In this document: positions 24,171 through 31,441 of the stretch, piece after piece
How the letters are laid out: every line of letters begins with the position of its first letter
Position numbering within the stretch: the first letter of the stretch is position 1
From: Microbacterium paraoxydans
GTDB lineage: Bacteria > Actinomycetota > Actinomycetes > Actinomycetales > Microbacteriaceae
Length of the DNA stretch: 64,000 nt
Assembly: GCF_900105335.1 (NCBI RefSeq)
Contig: NZ_LT629770.1
Coordinates: 372,001-436,000 of the forward strand
Reading direction: 5' to 3'
Notes under the pieces: generated by a model
Seen by the model: only the letters and a program-made list of their open reading frames with translations
What the model was told of the DNA's origin: nothing
The model's database searches: none
Translations under genes and position numbers: made by a program

Positions 24171-24575
24171 TCACTCGACGCTGATGTAGAGCGGCAGCGC
24201 CGCAGCCTGACCGTGACCGAGAACGGCCGGCGTGGATGGGGCTGGGAGCGACCGGCGATGCTGCCCCAACGCAATCCACGGTTCCAGCCCGGGGAGTGTC
24301 CTCAGGGCCGCGCAGAGGGTTACCGTGTACTCGCCCTCGAAGTACCCAACCCACGTGCCTACCGCCTCCGCGAGCACGTCTACCCGTTCGCCGGCCGTAG
24401 ACCTGAGTTCATCCAGAACGGGCGCCGGATCTGTCGTGTACCTGTTGCGCGAACAGATCGCATCCAACTCAACACTCAACTTCACGGGCGCAGAGAGACC
24501 TCGAGAAACCACGACCAGATGTCCTTCCTCCGGCCGAGACTCCTCGAGCCTACGCCGCATGAACGACATCAGCAC
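24171..24575 (-). CDS. Hypothetical protein
   Basis: This protein has up to 134 residues. The body contains GHLVVVSRGLSAPVKLSVEL, DELRSTAGERVDVLAEAVGTW and LPGLEPWIALGQHR. No family is recognised. The first codon is a GTG at 24575; an ATG at 24569 is as likely, and neither has a clear ribosome binding site. It is flanked by two similar hairpins. Confidence 0.48.
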   Translation of the reverse strand: MLMSFMRRRLEESRPEEGHLVVVSRGLSAPVKLSVELDAICSRNRYTTDPAPVLDELRSTAGERVDVLAEAVGTWVGYFEGEYTVTLCAALRTLPGLEPWIALGQHRRSLPAPSTPAVLGHGQAAALPLYISVE

Positions 24576-24629
24576 CCGGGCCAGGCAGCGGTGATTGCAC
24601 TCCCCCGGTCAGACCGGCATACTGGCTCC

Positions 24630-24663
24630 GATCCCTTCTCCGCCTCCCCGCGGAGGAGGGATC
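24630..24663. terminator. GATCCCT/AGGGATC hairpin
   Basis: GATCCCT pairs with AGGGATC, with CTCCG/CGGAG inside. It is a near copy of the hairpin at 24130-24162. Confidence 0.5.
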
Positions 24664-24739
24664 ACTTGCTTTCCCGAGACGTGGCTAAGACGACACACCC
24701 GCCATGGATGAACGTGCAGCCTATCGCTACGCTTTACCG

Positions 24740-25204
24740 ATGGACTACTCGCGTGCTGCTCAGCGTCTCAACTCCGCGATGATCGCGACTGACAATGCTT
24801 GGTCTGATCTCGACATCTGGCCGGAACCCGGGACGTCGGAGATGGGGGCGGCACATGTCCTTTTTTCGTCGATCCTTGCCGTGGTTGGTGACGATCCAGT
24901 TGACTTTGCTTCCTGGTCGTACCTCGACGGCGCTCTGGTCGCCACGCTATGGACATCCAACCTTGTCGCTCAGGGCTCTCGCGATTCGGATAGCGCGGCG
25001 CTTTCAGTCACGTTCGTTCCTCGAGCAACTTTGACATCCATCCGTGTCCATACTCCCCCCGCGCTTAGCCTGCCTGGCTACGGGGTCCACGTCGGCACCC
25101 ACGTTGTCGAAGCCGTGTATCCGGAGTTCTCAGCGACGTTCAAGACCAGGAGCGAAGAGACCTTCATCTCGGCTGTGCAGAGCTTTCGCGACGATCTTCT
25201 GTAA
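24740..25204 (+). CDS. Hypothetical protein
   Basis: This 154-residue protein begins MDYSRAAQRLNSAMIATDN, with LDIWPEPGTSEMGAAHVLFS, DPVDFASWSYLDGALVATLW and a C-terminal EETFISAVQSFRDDLL. No family is recognised. A TACGCT box ends exactly six bases before the ATG at 24740, so this start is preferred to one at 24704. Codon use is mixed. Confidence 0.6.
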   Translation: MDYSRAAQRLNSAMIATDNAWSDLDIWPEPGTSEMGAAHVLFSSILAVVGDDPVDFASWSYLDGALVATLWTSNLVAQGSRDSDSAALSVTFVPRATLTSIRVHTPPALSLPGYGVHVGTHVVEAVYPEFSATFKTRSEETFISAVQSFRDDLL

Positions 25205-25247
25205 TCGAGACTCAATGAGGTGACGCGGACCCACCCCGCACAGGTCG

Positions 25248-26120
25248 TCACTTCGGCACCGGAATCGGTGTGAAACCAGCCTGCGGCGAACCGATCTGCA
25301 GCTTCACGAGCTGCTCTCCCTCTCGGAAGGCGTTCCACGTACGGAACAGGTAGAAGAGCGCCTGCCCCGGAACGATACGCCGTGAGGCACCCGCTTGCAG
25401 GTCGTTGGAAACCCGCCGCGAGAGCGTGAGGAAGGGATCGCCTGGGCCGTTCTGGATACCGTCTCGGATGCGGTTGAAGAACTCGGCTGTGTCGTCGACG
25501 TCGAGCTTGGAGAACTCGAGGAACGCGACCCCGAGGGCACTGACGGGCAGACGTAGGTAGCGATACATGCCGCGTGCGTGGCGGGCAGCGAACTCGATGT
25601 CAGGGATTGCGAGCACGGCCTCTGCGAGCTCCGACTTGGTGATGCCGGTACTGCCGCCCAGGTTGGATGCTGCGTGCTTCACATCGCCGGCCTGATAGGC
25701 GGAGTAGAGACGAGCAATCGCCCCCACATCCTTCGCATCCGCTCGATCTGCAAGGCCCGTGATGACGAGCATGTCCCCCGCGTTCCGCGACGAACCAGAG
25801 TCCAGCACGATGAGGGCATCCTCGCTGATCCCCCGCACCACGAGCACCCATGCCCCCTTGCCCGCTGCGACGATCGCCTGACACCGGTTCTGGCCGTCCA
25901 CCAGCCGCCCTGAGGCGTTAAACTTGATCGCTTCCCCAGTGATGACCCAGCGGTCGCTCTGGATGTCGCGCACGTAGCCGTTGATGCGGCTCTTGCGTAC
26001 GTTGCGGTTGTTGTCGATGTTCAGCGCGAGCCAGCTCACGGCGAGCTCTGGCGTCACGAACACGTACTCGGCTGTCTCTCCGCTCGGACCGTGAGCAACA
26101 GTCGGTGTTTCGTTCTTCAT
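25248..26120 (-). CDS. ParB/sulfiredoxin-fold-like protein
   Basis: This 290-residue protein has an N-terminal ParB-like region (about 20-95: PELAVSWLALNIDNNRNVRK, RDIQSDRWVITGEAIKF, then GRLVDGQNRCQAIVAAGK). DGQ(N/H)R is the phosphate-binding-like signature of this fold. The C-terminal part is helical with SRRIVPGQALFYLFRTWN. There is no ParA and no obvious HTH, so plasmid-type partition is unlikely. Such stand-alone ParB-fold proteins occur in actinophages with unknown role. It is the last gene before attR and points into the element. Confidence 0.72.
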   Translation of the reverse strand: MKNETPTVAHGPSGETAEYVFVTPELAVSWLALNIDNNRNVRKSRINGYVRDIQSDRWVITGEAIKFNASGRLVDGQNRCQAIVAAGKGAWVLVVRGISEDALIVLDSGSSRNAGDMLVITGLADRADAKDVGAIARLYSAYQAGDVKHAASNLGGSTGITKSELAEAVLAIPDIEFAARHARGMYRYLRLPVSALGVAFLEFSKLDVDDTAEFFNRIRDGIQNGPGDPFLTLSRRVSNDLQAGASRRIVPGQALFYLFRTWNAFREGEQLVKLQIGSPQAGFTPIPVPK

Positions 26121-26212
26121 GGTCTGCCCCTGTCTAGGCGGAGCATCGTGTGTCTCCGCCGTCGAGACACAGTTGTAACCAAGAAGTTTTCGAGCCGCAC
26201 TATTGCCGGATC

Positions 26213-26252
26213 ATGTTGCCCAGATGTTGCCCGCGGGTGCCAGGGCAACAAA
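26213..26252. repeat. TGTTGCCC repeats near attR (candidate integrase arm sites)
   Basis: ATGTTGCCCA (26213-26222) and ATGTTGCCCG (26224-26233) are direct repeats 11 bases apart; GGGCAACAAA (26243-26252) is an inverted copy. The same core (TTGCCCA) is tandem near attL at 10731-10750. Their place at both ends suggests arm-type sites. Confidence 0.5.
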
Positions 26253-26276
26253 AAACCCCCGGAAAACCGGGGGTTT
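26250..26276 (-). terminator. Element-borne replacement terminator for tRNA-Val(GAC)
   Basis: On the minus strand, CCCCCGG-TTTT-CCGGGGG is followed by six Ts. It lies two bases from the tRNA 3' end, inside the element, and near-copies the terminator left at attL. Confidence 0.85.
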
Positions 26277-26277
26277 C

Positions 26278-26301
26278 GTGGTGCGCGATACTGGGATCGA
26301 A
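26278..26301. repeat. attR core direct repeat
   Basis: This is the second copy of the 24-bp repeat at 10586-10609. It is the 3' end of the intact tRNA-Val(GAC), including the encoded CCA. Confidence 0.92.
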
Positions 26302-26353
26302 CCAGTGACCTCTTCCGTGTCAGGGAAGCGCGCTACCGCTGCGCCAATCGCGC
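26279..26353 (-). tRNA. tRNA-Val (anticodon GAC)
   Basis: A 75-nt cloverleaf: acceptor GCGCGAT/ATCGCGC, D arm GCGC-AGCGGTA-GCGC, anticodon stem CTTCC/GGAAG with loop CTGACAC (GAC), T arm ACTGG-TTCGATC-CCAGT, and an encoded CCA. Its 3' end is the attachment site and is kept intact by the element. Confidence 0.97.
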
Positions 26354-26380
26354 CCGTTGGGGCTATTCAGTTTTCCCGTG

Positions 26381-26451
26381 AGGTGGCGACGGGATTCGAA
26401 CCCGTGTAAACGGCTTTGCAGGCCGGTGCCTAGCCGCTCGGCCACGCCACC
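26381..26451 (-). tRNA. tRNA-Cys (anticodon GCA)
   Basis: A 71-nt cloverleaf with acceptor GGTGGCG/CGCCACC, anticodon loop CTGCAAA (GCA) and T loop TTCGAAT. No CCA is encoded. It lies between tRNA-Gly and tRNA-Val in one leftward transcript. Confidence 0.96.
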
Positions 26452-26503
26452 GTGTGGATTGACCCCACGTGCCGCCGATCTTCGAGAAGATCTACTGCAC
26501 TCG

Positions 26504-26576
26504 AGCGGATGACGAGACTCGAACTCGCGACCCCAACCTTGGCAAGGTTGTGCGCTACCAACTGCGCTACATCCGC
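26504..26576 (-). tRNA. tRNA-Gly (anticodon GCC)
   Basis: A 73-nt cloverleaf with acceptor GCGGATG/CATCCGC, anticodon stem CAACC/GGTTG, loop TTGCCAA (GCC) and T loop TTCGAGT. It is the first tRNA of the leftward cluster. Confidence 0.97.
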
Positions 26577-26609
26577 ATTTCGTTCCCGGTTGTCCCGGGC
26601 ACTTATGAA

Positions 26610-26638
26610 ACATTAGCCGATGATCCGCGCTCCGCCAA
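26610..26638 (-). promoter_or_regulatory. Promoter of the tRNA Gly-Cys-Val cluster
   Basis: Read leftward: -35 TTGGCG (26633-26638), 17-bp spacer, -10 TAATGT (26610-26615). The start would be near 26603, about 27 bases before tRNA-Gly. Confidence 0.75.
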
Positions 26639-26726
26639 ACCCGTGGCGAATCTCGCGCGTGTCTCCAGACTAGTCATCGAGGCGCTCGCGGGTCGGGTAG
26701 TATCGGTTGACGTACCCCGCGGGTAT

Positions 26727-26799
26727 GGGCGATTGGCGCAGTTGGTAGCGCGCTTCCTTCACACGGAAGAGGTCATCGGTTCGAGTCCGGTATCGCCCA
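26727..26799 (+). tRNA. tRNA-Val (anticodon CAC)
   Basis: A 73-nt cloverleaf with acceptor GGGCGAT/ATCGCCC, anticodon loop TTCACAC (CAC) and T loop TTCGAGT. No CCA is encoded. A TAGTAT box at 26698-26703 may be its -10. Confidence 0.97.
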
Positions 26800-26809
26800 C
26801 AGAATCCCT

Positions 26810-26845
26810 CCGAAGGCCCCGGTCACCCGGGGCCTTCGGCGTTTT
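26810..26845 (+). terminator. Terminator between tRNA-Val(CAC) and the GH13 gene
   Basis: CCGAAGGCCCCGG pairs with CCGGGGCCTTCGG around TCAC, followed by CGTTTT. It can serve the tRNA and, in reverse, the convergent GH13 gene. Confidence 0.85.
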
Positions 26846-26852
26846 CGGATCG

Positions 26853-28517
26853 TCACAGGACCCTGCCGTCCCCCGGGCGCGAGACCCGCAGCCACCGGTA
26901 GCCGTAGGCAGGAAGCTCCAGCTCCACCCCGCCGTCCTCGTCGAGGGGCACGCGCCGCGCGTCGAGGAGGTCGACCAGGGTCGTGCCCGCGGGCTCCTCC
27001 CCCAGCCGGAACCGCGTCGTCGCCGGCCGTTCCGCGAAGTTGTGGACGGCGATCGTGCGTCCCACATCCGCCTCCAGGGAGTGCACCAGCAGCGCCTCCT
27101 GCGGCTGGTCGATGACGCCGAACGTGCCCCACCCGAGCTCGGGCGACACCCGGTAGCGCGCGATCAGGTCGCGGACGAAGTGCAGCAACGATCCCCTGCC
27201 CTCGAGCTGCGCGGCGGCGTTCACGTGCGCCGGGGCATAGCCGTCCGCGGGAAGCGGCGCCACCAGACGCGAGGGGCGGGCGTCGGAGAAGCCGCCATTG
27301 CGATCCGCCGACCACTGCATCGGGGTGCGTACGGCCTGCCGCCCCTCGATGGCGATGTTCTCGCCCATCCCGATCTCCTCGCCGTAGAACAGCACCGGCG
27401 TCCCGGGGAGGGTGAAGAGAAGGCTGTAGGCCATCCGGATCCTCCGGGGATCGCCTTCCAGCATCGGCGGCAGCCGTCGGGTGATCCCGCGCCCGAACAC
27501 CCGCTGCCGCTCGTCCGGGGCGAAGGCCTCGAAGACCTCCTGGCGCTCGGCGTCGCTCAGCTTGTCGAGGGTGAGCTCGTCGTGGTTCCGGAGGAAGTTC
27601 GCCCACTGCACCTCCGGCCCGAGAACCGGGCGGGCCGTGAGCGCCTCGACGAGCGGCGCGGGATCGCGGCGGGCGAGCGACAGATAGAGCGCCTGCATCG
27701 CCACGAAGTCGAACTGCATGGTCAGCTCATCGCCGTCCGCGCCCCCGAAGTACGCCCGCTGCTCCTCGTACGGGAGATTGACCTCGCCGAGCAGGATCGC
27801 CTCGCTGGACCGACGCTGGAGGAAGCGTCGCATGTCCCGCAGCAGCTCGTGCGGGTCGGGGAGGTCGGCCGTCTTCGGGACCTCGAGGAGGAACGGCACG
27901 GCGTCCACCCGGAAACCCGAGATGCCCAGCTGCAGCCAGAATCCGATCACCTTCGCGATCTCATCCCTGACCACGGGATTGGCGATGTTGAGGTCGGGCT
28001 GGTGCTCGTAGAAGCTGTGCTGGTACCACTGCCCCGACTTCTCGTCCTTCGTCCAGATCCCGTCGGCCTGCCCGGGGAACACCGTGTTCTTCTGGCCCTT
28101 CGGCGGCGCGTCGTCGCGCCACACGTAGTAGTCGCGATACGGCGAGTCGACACTCCGGAGCGCCGCGCGGAACCACGGGTGGCGGTCGGAGGTGTGGTTG
28201 ACGACGAGGTCGACGATCACCCGGATACCGCGGTCGCGGGCCGTGCGGATCACCTCCACGAGGTCGCCGTGGGTGCCCAGACGAGGGTCCACGCCGTAGA
28301 AGTCGCTGACGTCGTAGCCGTCGTCGAGGTCGGGCGAGGGATAGAACGGCATGAGCCACAGGCACGTCACACCCAGCTGCGAGAGGTAGTCGATCCGCTG
28401 CGCGAGGCCGCGGAGGTCGCCGACGCCGTCGCCGTCCGCGTCCAGGAAGGTCTCCACGTCGAGGCAGTAGACGACGGCCGTCTTCCACCAGAGGTCGCTC
28501 GTGTCGGTGATCTTCAT
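26853..28517 (-). CDS. GH13 alpha-amylase-family enzyme, trehalose-synthase-like
   Basis: This 554-residue cytoplasmic enzyme begins WWKTAVVYCLDVETFLDADG, with RIDYLSQLGVTCLWLMPFYP and the catalytic trio: Asp in GFRVDAVPF (about residue 205), Glu in LLGEVNLP (about 243) and Asp in FLRNHDELT (about 313). It resembles TreS (maltose/trehalose interconversion) and its shorter paralogs; the substrate is not settled. It lacks the maltokinase domain and the usual full TreS C-terminus. The ATG overlaps the stop of the upstream oxidoreductase (28514-28517). Confidence 0.88.
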   Translation of the reverse strand: MKITDTSDLWWKTAVVYCLDVETFLDADGDGVGDLRGLAQRIDYLSQLGVTCLWLMPFYPSPDLDDGYDVSDFYGVDPRLGTHGDLVEVIRTARDRGIRVIVDLVVNHTSDRHPWFRAALRSVDSPYRDYYVWRDDAPPKGQKNTVFPGQADGIWTKDEKSGQWYQHSFYEHQPDLNIANPVVRDEIAKVIGFWLQLGISGFRVDAVPFLLEVPKTADLPDPHELLRDMRRFLQRRSSEAILLGEVNLPYEEQRAYFGGADGDELTMQFDFVAMQALYLSLARRDPAPLVEALTARPVLGPEVQWANFLRNHDELTLDKLSDAERQEVFEAFAPDERQRVFGRGITRRLPPMLEGDPRRIRMAYSLLFTLPGTPVLFYGEEIGMGENIAIEGRQAVRTPMQWSADRNGGFSDARPSRLVAPLPADGYAPAHVNAAAQLEGRGSLLHFVRDLIARYRVSPELGWGTFGVIDQPQEALLVHSLEADVGRTIAVHNFAERPATTRFRLGEEPAGTTLVDLLDARRVPLDEDGGVELELPAYGYRWLRVSRPGDGRVL

Positions 28518-29479
28518 GTGCGCTCCCTCAGGGCGGGCAGGATCTCGGCGGCGGCCGCCTTCAGGAATCCGGTCTGCTCCCGACCGACGTGGTGCAGGTA
28601 GATCCGGTCGAAGCCGATGCCCACGAGCTCCGCCAGTCGTCCCGCGAGGGAACGGGCGTCATGATCGACGAGGACCGCTCGTCGCAGGGCTGTCTCGTCG
28701 ACCTCGCCGACGGCAGCATCGAAGTCCTCCGGCTGTTCGATGTTCCACGCCAGCGGCGGCGTGACGATCCCCTGCCGCCACTGCTCCTTCGCGACCGTGT
28801 ACGCCTCGGCATCGTCGGCGCCCCAGCTCACGTGCGTCTGCAGGATGCACGGCCCCTGTCCTCCGGCTGAACGGTAGGCCTCGACCACCCTCCGAAGCGC
28901 GGACGGCTCCTGGGCGACGGTCGCGAGCCCGTCCGCCCACCCGGCCGCCCACTCCGCGGTCTCGGGGCTGACCGCGGTGGCGAAGAGGGGTGGCGGCTGC
29001 GCCGGCCGGGTCCAGACCCGGGCGCGGTGCACGCGCACGAGACCGTCGTGGTCGACCTCCTCTCCGGCCAGCAGCCGCCGGATCACGTCCACGCTCTCGC
29101 CCAACCGCGCGTTCCGGACGTCCTTGGCCGGCCAGATGTCGCCCGTCACGTGCTCGTTCATGGCTTCCCCGCTGCCGAGCGCGGCCCAGAACCGTCCGGG
29201 GAACATCTCCTCCAGCGTTCCGAAGGCCTGCGCGACGATCGCGGGGTGGTACCGCTGTCCCGGCGCGTTGACCATGCCGATCGGGAAGCGGGTGCGGGCC
29301 AGCGCCGCGGCGATCCAGCTGAACGCGAATCCCGACTCCCCCTGCTCGGGCAGCCACGGGGCCAGGTGGTCGGAGCACATCGCCCCGTCGAAGCCGGCCC
29401 ACTCCGCGCTGACGACCGCGTCGAGCAAGGCGCTGGGGCGGATCTGCTCATGGGAGGCGTGGAATCCGATGAAGACCAT
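28514..29479 (-). CDS. LLM-class flavin oxidoreductase (TIGR03885-like, non-F420)
   Basis: This 321-residue TIM-barrel flavoprotein begins MVFIGFHASHEQIRPSALLD, with GFDGAMCSDHLAPWLPEQGE and GRFWAALGSGEAMNEHVTGD. It belongs to the bacterial-luciferase-like group and resembles TIGR03885 proteins, which often sit next to a GH13 trehalose-synthase-like gene, as here. A CAGACT box ends six bases before the ATG, suggesting a leaderless start for this two-gene operon. The substrate is unknown. Confidence 0.85.
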   Translation of the reverse strand: MVFIGFHASHEQIRPSALLDAVVSAEWAGFDGAMCSDHLAPWLPEQGESGFAFSWIAAALARTRFPIGMVNAPGQRYHPAIVAQAFGTLEEMFPGRFWAALGSGEAMNEHVTGDIWPAKDVRNARLGESVDVIRRLLAGEEVDHDGLVRVHRARVWTRPAQPPPLFATAVSPETAEWAAGWADGLATVAQEPSALRRVVEAYRSAGGQGPCILQTHVSWGADDAEAYTVAKEQWRQGIVTPPLAWNIEQPEDFDAAVGEVDETALRRAVLVDHDARSLAGRLAELVGIGFDRIYLHHVGREQTGFLKAAAAEILPALRERT

Positions 29480-29582
29480 AGGCCGAGTCTGGCAAGGGAC
29501 GACGCTCCGCGGCAGTGGTTGACAGGAGCGCCGGCTGCTGCCAAGTGGCAGCGATGTCCGAGGGACGACGTACGCTGCTCCG

Positions 29583-30008
29583 GTGCCGAAACCCCGCCTT
29601 CTCCCCGGACCCTGCCCGCTGTGCGGCGGTCTCGCCGGGCTGCGGACGGACGATGCGTGGCACTGCGCGCTCTGCGACTGGCGCTACGGGGACTCCCCCG
29701 ACCCCGACCTGCCGTTCCCGCGGATCGACGTCGTGTACTACCTCCGTTACGACCGCAGGGTGAAGATCGGCACGAGCAGGCAGCCACGGCGCCGCCTCGC
29801 GAGCATCCGTCATGACGAGCTCCTCGCCTTCGAACAGGGCGACCGGGTGCGCGAACAGCAGCGGCATCGCGAGTTCGCCTCCGCCCGCGAAGGCGGCGAG
29901 TGGTTCACTCTGACGCCCGAGATCCGCGCTCACATCGCCCGCTTGCAGCAGGGCGGCGACCCCTGGCACCAGTACGCCCGCTGGATCAGCGCCGCTCTCC
30001 GGGGCTGA
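29583..30008 (+). CDS. GIY-YIG / MUG113-type nuclease-domain protein with zinc ribbon
   Basis: This 141-residue protein has an N-terminal zinc ribbon (CPLCGG ... CALCDW), then a T5orf172/MUG113-like GIY-YIG core: VVYYLRYDRRVKIGTSRQP, a catalytic-type Arg, a QQRHREF helix with Glu/His and GEWF. It may cut or bind DNA; the role is unknown. TACGCT ends six bases before the GTG, so it is probably leaderless. Confidence 0.82.
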   Translation: MPKPRLLPGPCPLCGGLAGLRTDDAWHCALCDWRYGDSPDPDLPFPRIDVVYYLRYDRRVKIGTSRQPRRRLASIRHDELLAFEQGDRVREQQRHREFASAREGGEWFTLTPEIRAHIARLQQGGDPWHQYARWISAALRG

Positions 30009-30118
30009 GCCGCCTATCACCACGCGTCCGATCGCACCAGGGGATCCCGACCTTCGCGGACGGCAGGCAGACTCGCCCATGAACGGGCGCACCCGGCGCC
30101 CCGCGTGAGAGGACAGAC

Positions 30119-30292
30119 ATGAACGGACGAGAGAACATCCCCGCCGACGACGTCAGCGCGCAGGATCCGCTCGCCGGCGACGGGAGCGGCGACCCGAACA
30201 GCGACCGCCAGTTCCTCCAGGACCTGCCTCCGGCCCAGGTCGACACCGAGCAGCAGCAGGAGCATCAGGCCGAGGCCGACGACGAGGAGTAA
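30119..30292 (+). CDS. Small acidic protein (57 aa)
   Basis: It begins MNGRENIPADDVSAQDPLAG, has DRQFLQDLPPAQVD in the middle and ends QAEADDEE. It is disordered and acidic, of unknown function. GAGAGGAC precedes the ATG and a 20-bp hairpin terminator follows directly. Confidence 0.65.
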   Translation: MNGRENIPADDVSAQDPLAGDGSGDPNSDRQFLQDLPPAQVDTEQQQEHQAEADDEE

Positions 30293-30300
30293 TCCTCGCG

Positions 30301-30344
30301 ACGACGAGGGGCGACCGGATCGGCATCCGGTCGCCCCTCGTCGT
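30301..30344. terminator. 20-bp perfect hairpin between convergent genes
   Basis: 30301-30320 pairs perfectly with 30325-30344 around CGGC. It lies between the acidic small gene and the SPW-repeat gene. Confidence 0.85.
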
Positions 30345-30352
30345 GTCCGGCG

Positions 30353-30739
30353 TCAGGCGGTCGCCGCGCGTCCGCGCGTGCTCTGCGGCTGGGGCTGGGA
30401 GAACAGCACGACGACGATGACGGCGGCACCGACGACGACGTGCGGGAGCCAGACGTTCAGCGCCTCGTCCGCGAAGCCGAACAGCCACGGCGACAGGGCG
30501 AGGAAGAGGCTTGCGACGATGTCGAAGACGAGGTGCACGGGCATGGGGATCAGCCCGAACGGACCCCACTCGTACTTCGTGAAGAGGCTGTAGACGATGA
30601 GGCCGATGCCGAGGACGATCGGGATGACGACGGGGGCTCCGCCCATGCCGGCGAAGCCGAAGAGCCAGGGCGCGGCGATCAGGGCGATTCCGACGACGTA
30701 GTCGAGAACTCCATGGACCTTGGTCGGGATGAAACGCAT
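30353..30739 (-). CDS. SPW-repeat membrane protein
   Basis: This 128-residue protein has four membrane helices. Two repeats carry the family motif: AAPWLFGFAGMG and LSPWLFGFADEA, each followed by a helix. SPW-repeat proteins have no known function. AAGGAGGAATC lies before the ATG. Confidence 0.85.
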   Translation of the reverse strand: MRFIPTKVHGVLDYVVGIALIAAPWLFGFAGMGGAPVVIPIVLGIGLIVYSLFTKYEWGPFGLIPMPVHLVFDIVASLFLALSPWLFGFADEALNVWLPHVVVGAAVIVVVLFSQPQPQSTRGRAATA

Positions 30740-30822
30740 GATTCCTCCTTGGGTGCCGCCGGCGGCGACTCACAGGAAGGTTCGGAGCCCTGCCCCCATC
30801 GGATGGGAACGCGGCGTCCGCC

Positions 30823-31422
30823 TCAGCTCTGTGCCCACCCGTATCGCCGTTGGAGCGCCGCGGCGACCCGGGCGTACCGGGTACGGTCCAGGGCCGCCGC
30901 CTCCCGGCGCAGACCACGCTCGTGGACGCTGTAGAGCTGTTCGATGTCGACCCAGGACTCGCGGCCCTGCCCGTCCCACTCCCCGCTCCCGATCGAGAGG
31001 TAGTCACGGTCGCCGTCGTGCGGCCTGCTGGTCATCCGCACCGCGTACACCCGCTCGGACGACTGCCGTCCGATCACCAGCACAGGCCGGTCCTTGCCTC
31101 GGCCGTCGTTCTCCTCGTACGGCACCCAGGTCCAGACGACCTCGCCCGCATCCGGGGCCCCGTCCCGCTGCGGCGCGTACGACACGCGGACGGCCGGCAT
31201 GCGCCCGGCGTCGAGCCGCACGGTCTCGGTGCCGCGGGTGCGTCCCGGCTCGATGCCGGCATCCGAGCCCGTCGCGGACCGCCGCTCCCGCTCCTCTGCC
31301 GTCCGCAGACGCGCGTCCGGGCGCCGCGGACCGGGAGAGGTCCGCGACGCCCGGGGGGAGCCCACTGCTCGGCGCAGGAGATCCGCGAGTGTCTTCAGGA
31401 TGCCGTTGCTGGTCGTGCCCAC
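30823..31422 (-). CDS. PemK/MazF-family toxin-like protein, no visible antitoxin
   Basis: This 199-residue protein has a basic, disordered N-terminal 75 residues and a PemK/MazF-like barrel: GEVVWTWVPYEENDGRGKDR, PVLVIGRQ, VYAVRMTSRPHDGDRDYLSI, WVDIEQLYSV. Canonical members are RNA-cleaving toxins paired with an antitoxin; here no small antitoxin gene is adjacent, so it may be a domesticated protein. TAGGGT ends six bases before the GTG, so it is probably leaderless. It follows amtB in the same direction. Confidence 0.78.
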   Translation of the reverse strand: MGTTSNGILKTLADLLRRAVGSPRASRTSPGPRRPDARLRTAEERERRSATGSDAGIEPGRTRGTETVRLDAGRMPAVRVSYAPQRDGAPDAGEVVWTWVPYEENDGRGKDRPVLVIGRQSSERVYAVRMTSRPHDGDRDYLSIGSGEWDGQGRESWVDIEQLYSVHERGLRREAAALDRTRYARVAAALQRRYGWAQS

Positions 31423-31441
31423 ACGGTCACCCTAACCGTCG

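Larger units (their letters stand above)
10586..26301. mobile_element. 15.7-kb integrative element (satellite-like or degenerate prophage) in tRNA-Val(GAC)
   Basis: It is bounded by a 24-bp perfect direct repeat that is the 3' end of tRNA-Val(GAC). A tyrosine recombinase gene lies just inside attL. The left part (10.8-17.7 kb) holds regulation and replication genes, the middle (17.9-22 kb) a fragment of a phage morphogenesis module (HNH, scaffold-like, tail chaperone, tape measure), and the right part (22-26.1 kb) small cargo genes. No terminase, portal, capsid, further tail, holin or endolysin gene is visible, so it cannot make its own particles. A helper-dependent satellite or a decayed prophage are the two readings. 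Confidence 0.9.

Noticed and set aside
25248..26120. Plasmid-type ParB partition protein.
   Set aside because: No ParA gene, no HTH domain and no parS-like repeat cluster nearby.
10586..26301. Calling the element a complete prophage.
   Set aside because: No terminase, portal, major capsid, tail tube, baseplate, holin or endolysin gene can be found in any frame.
26727..26799. tRNA-Val(CAC) as an alternative attachment site.
   Set aside because: Its 3' end does not match the 24-bp repeat and there is no second copy of it in the window.
30823..31422. A complete toxin-antitoxin pair.
   Set aside because: No small antitoxin frame is adjacent on either side.
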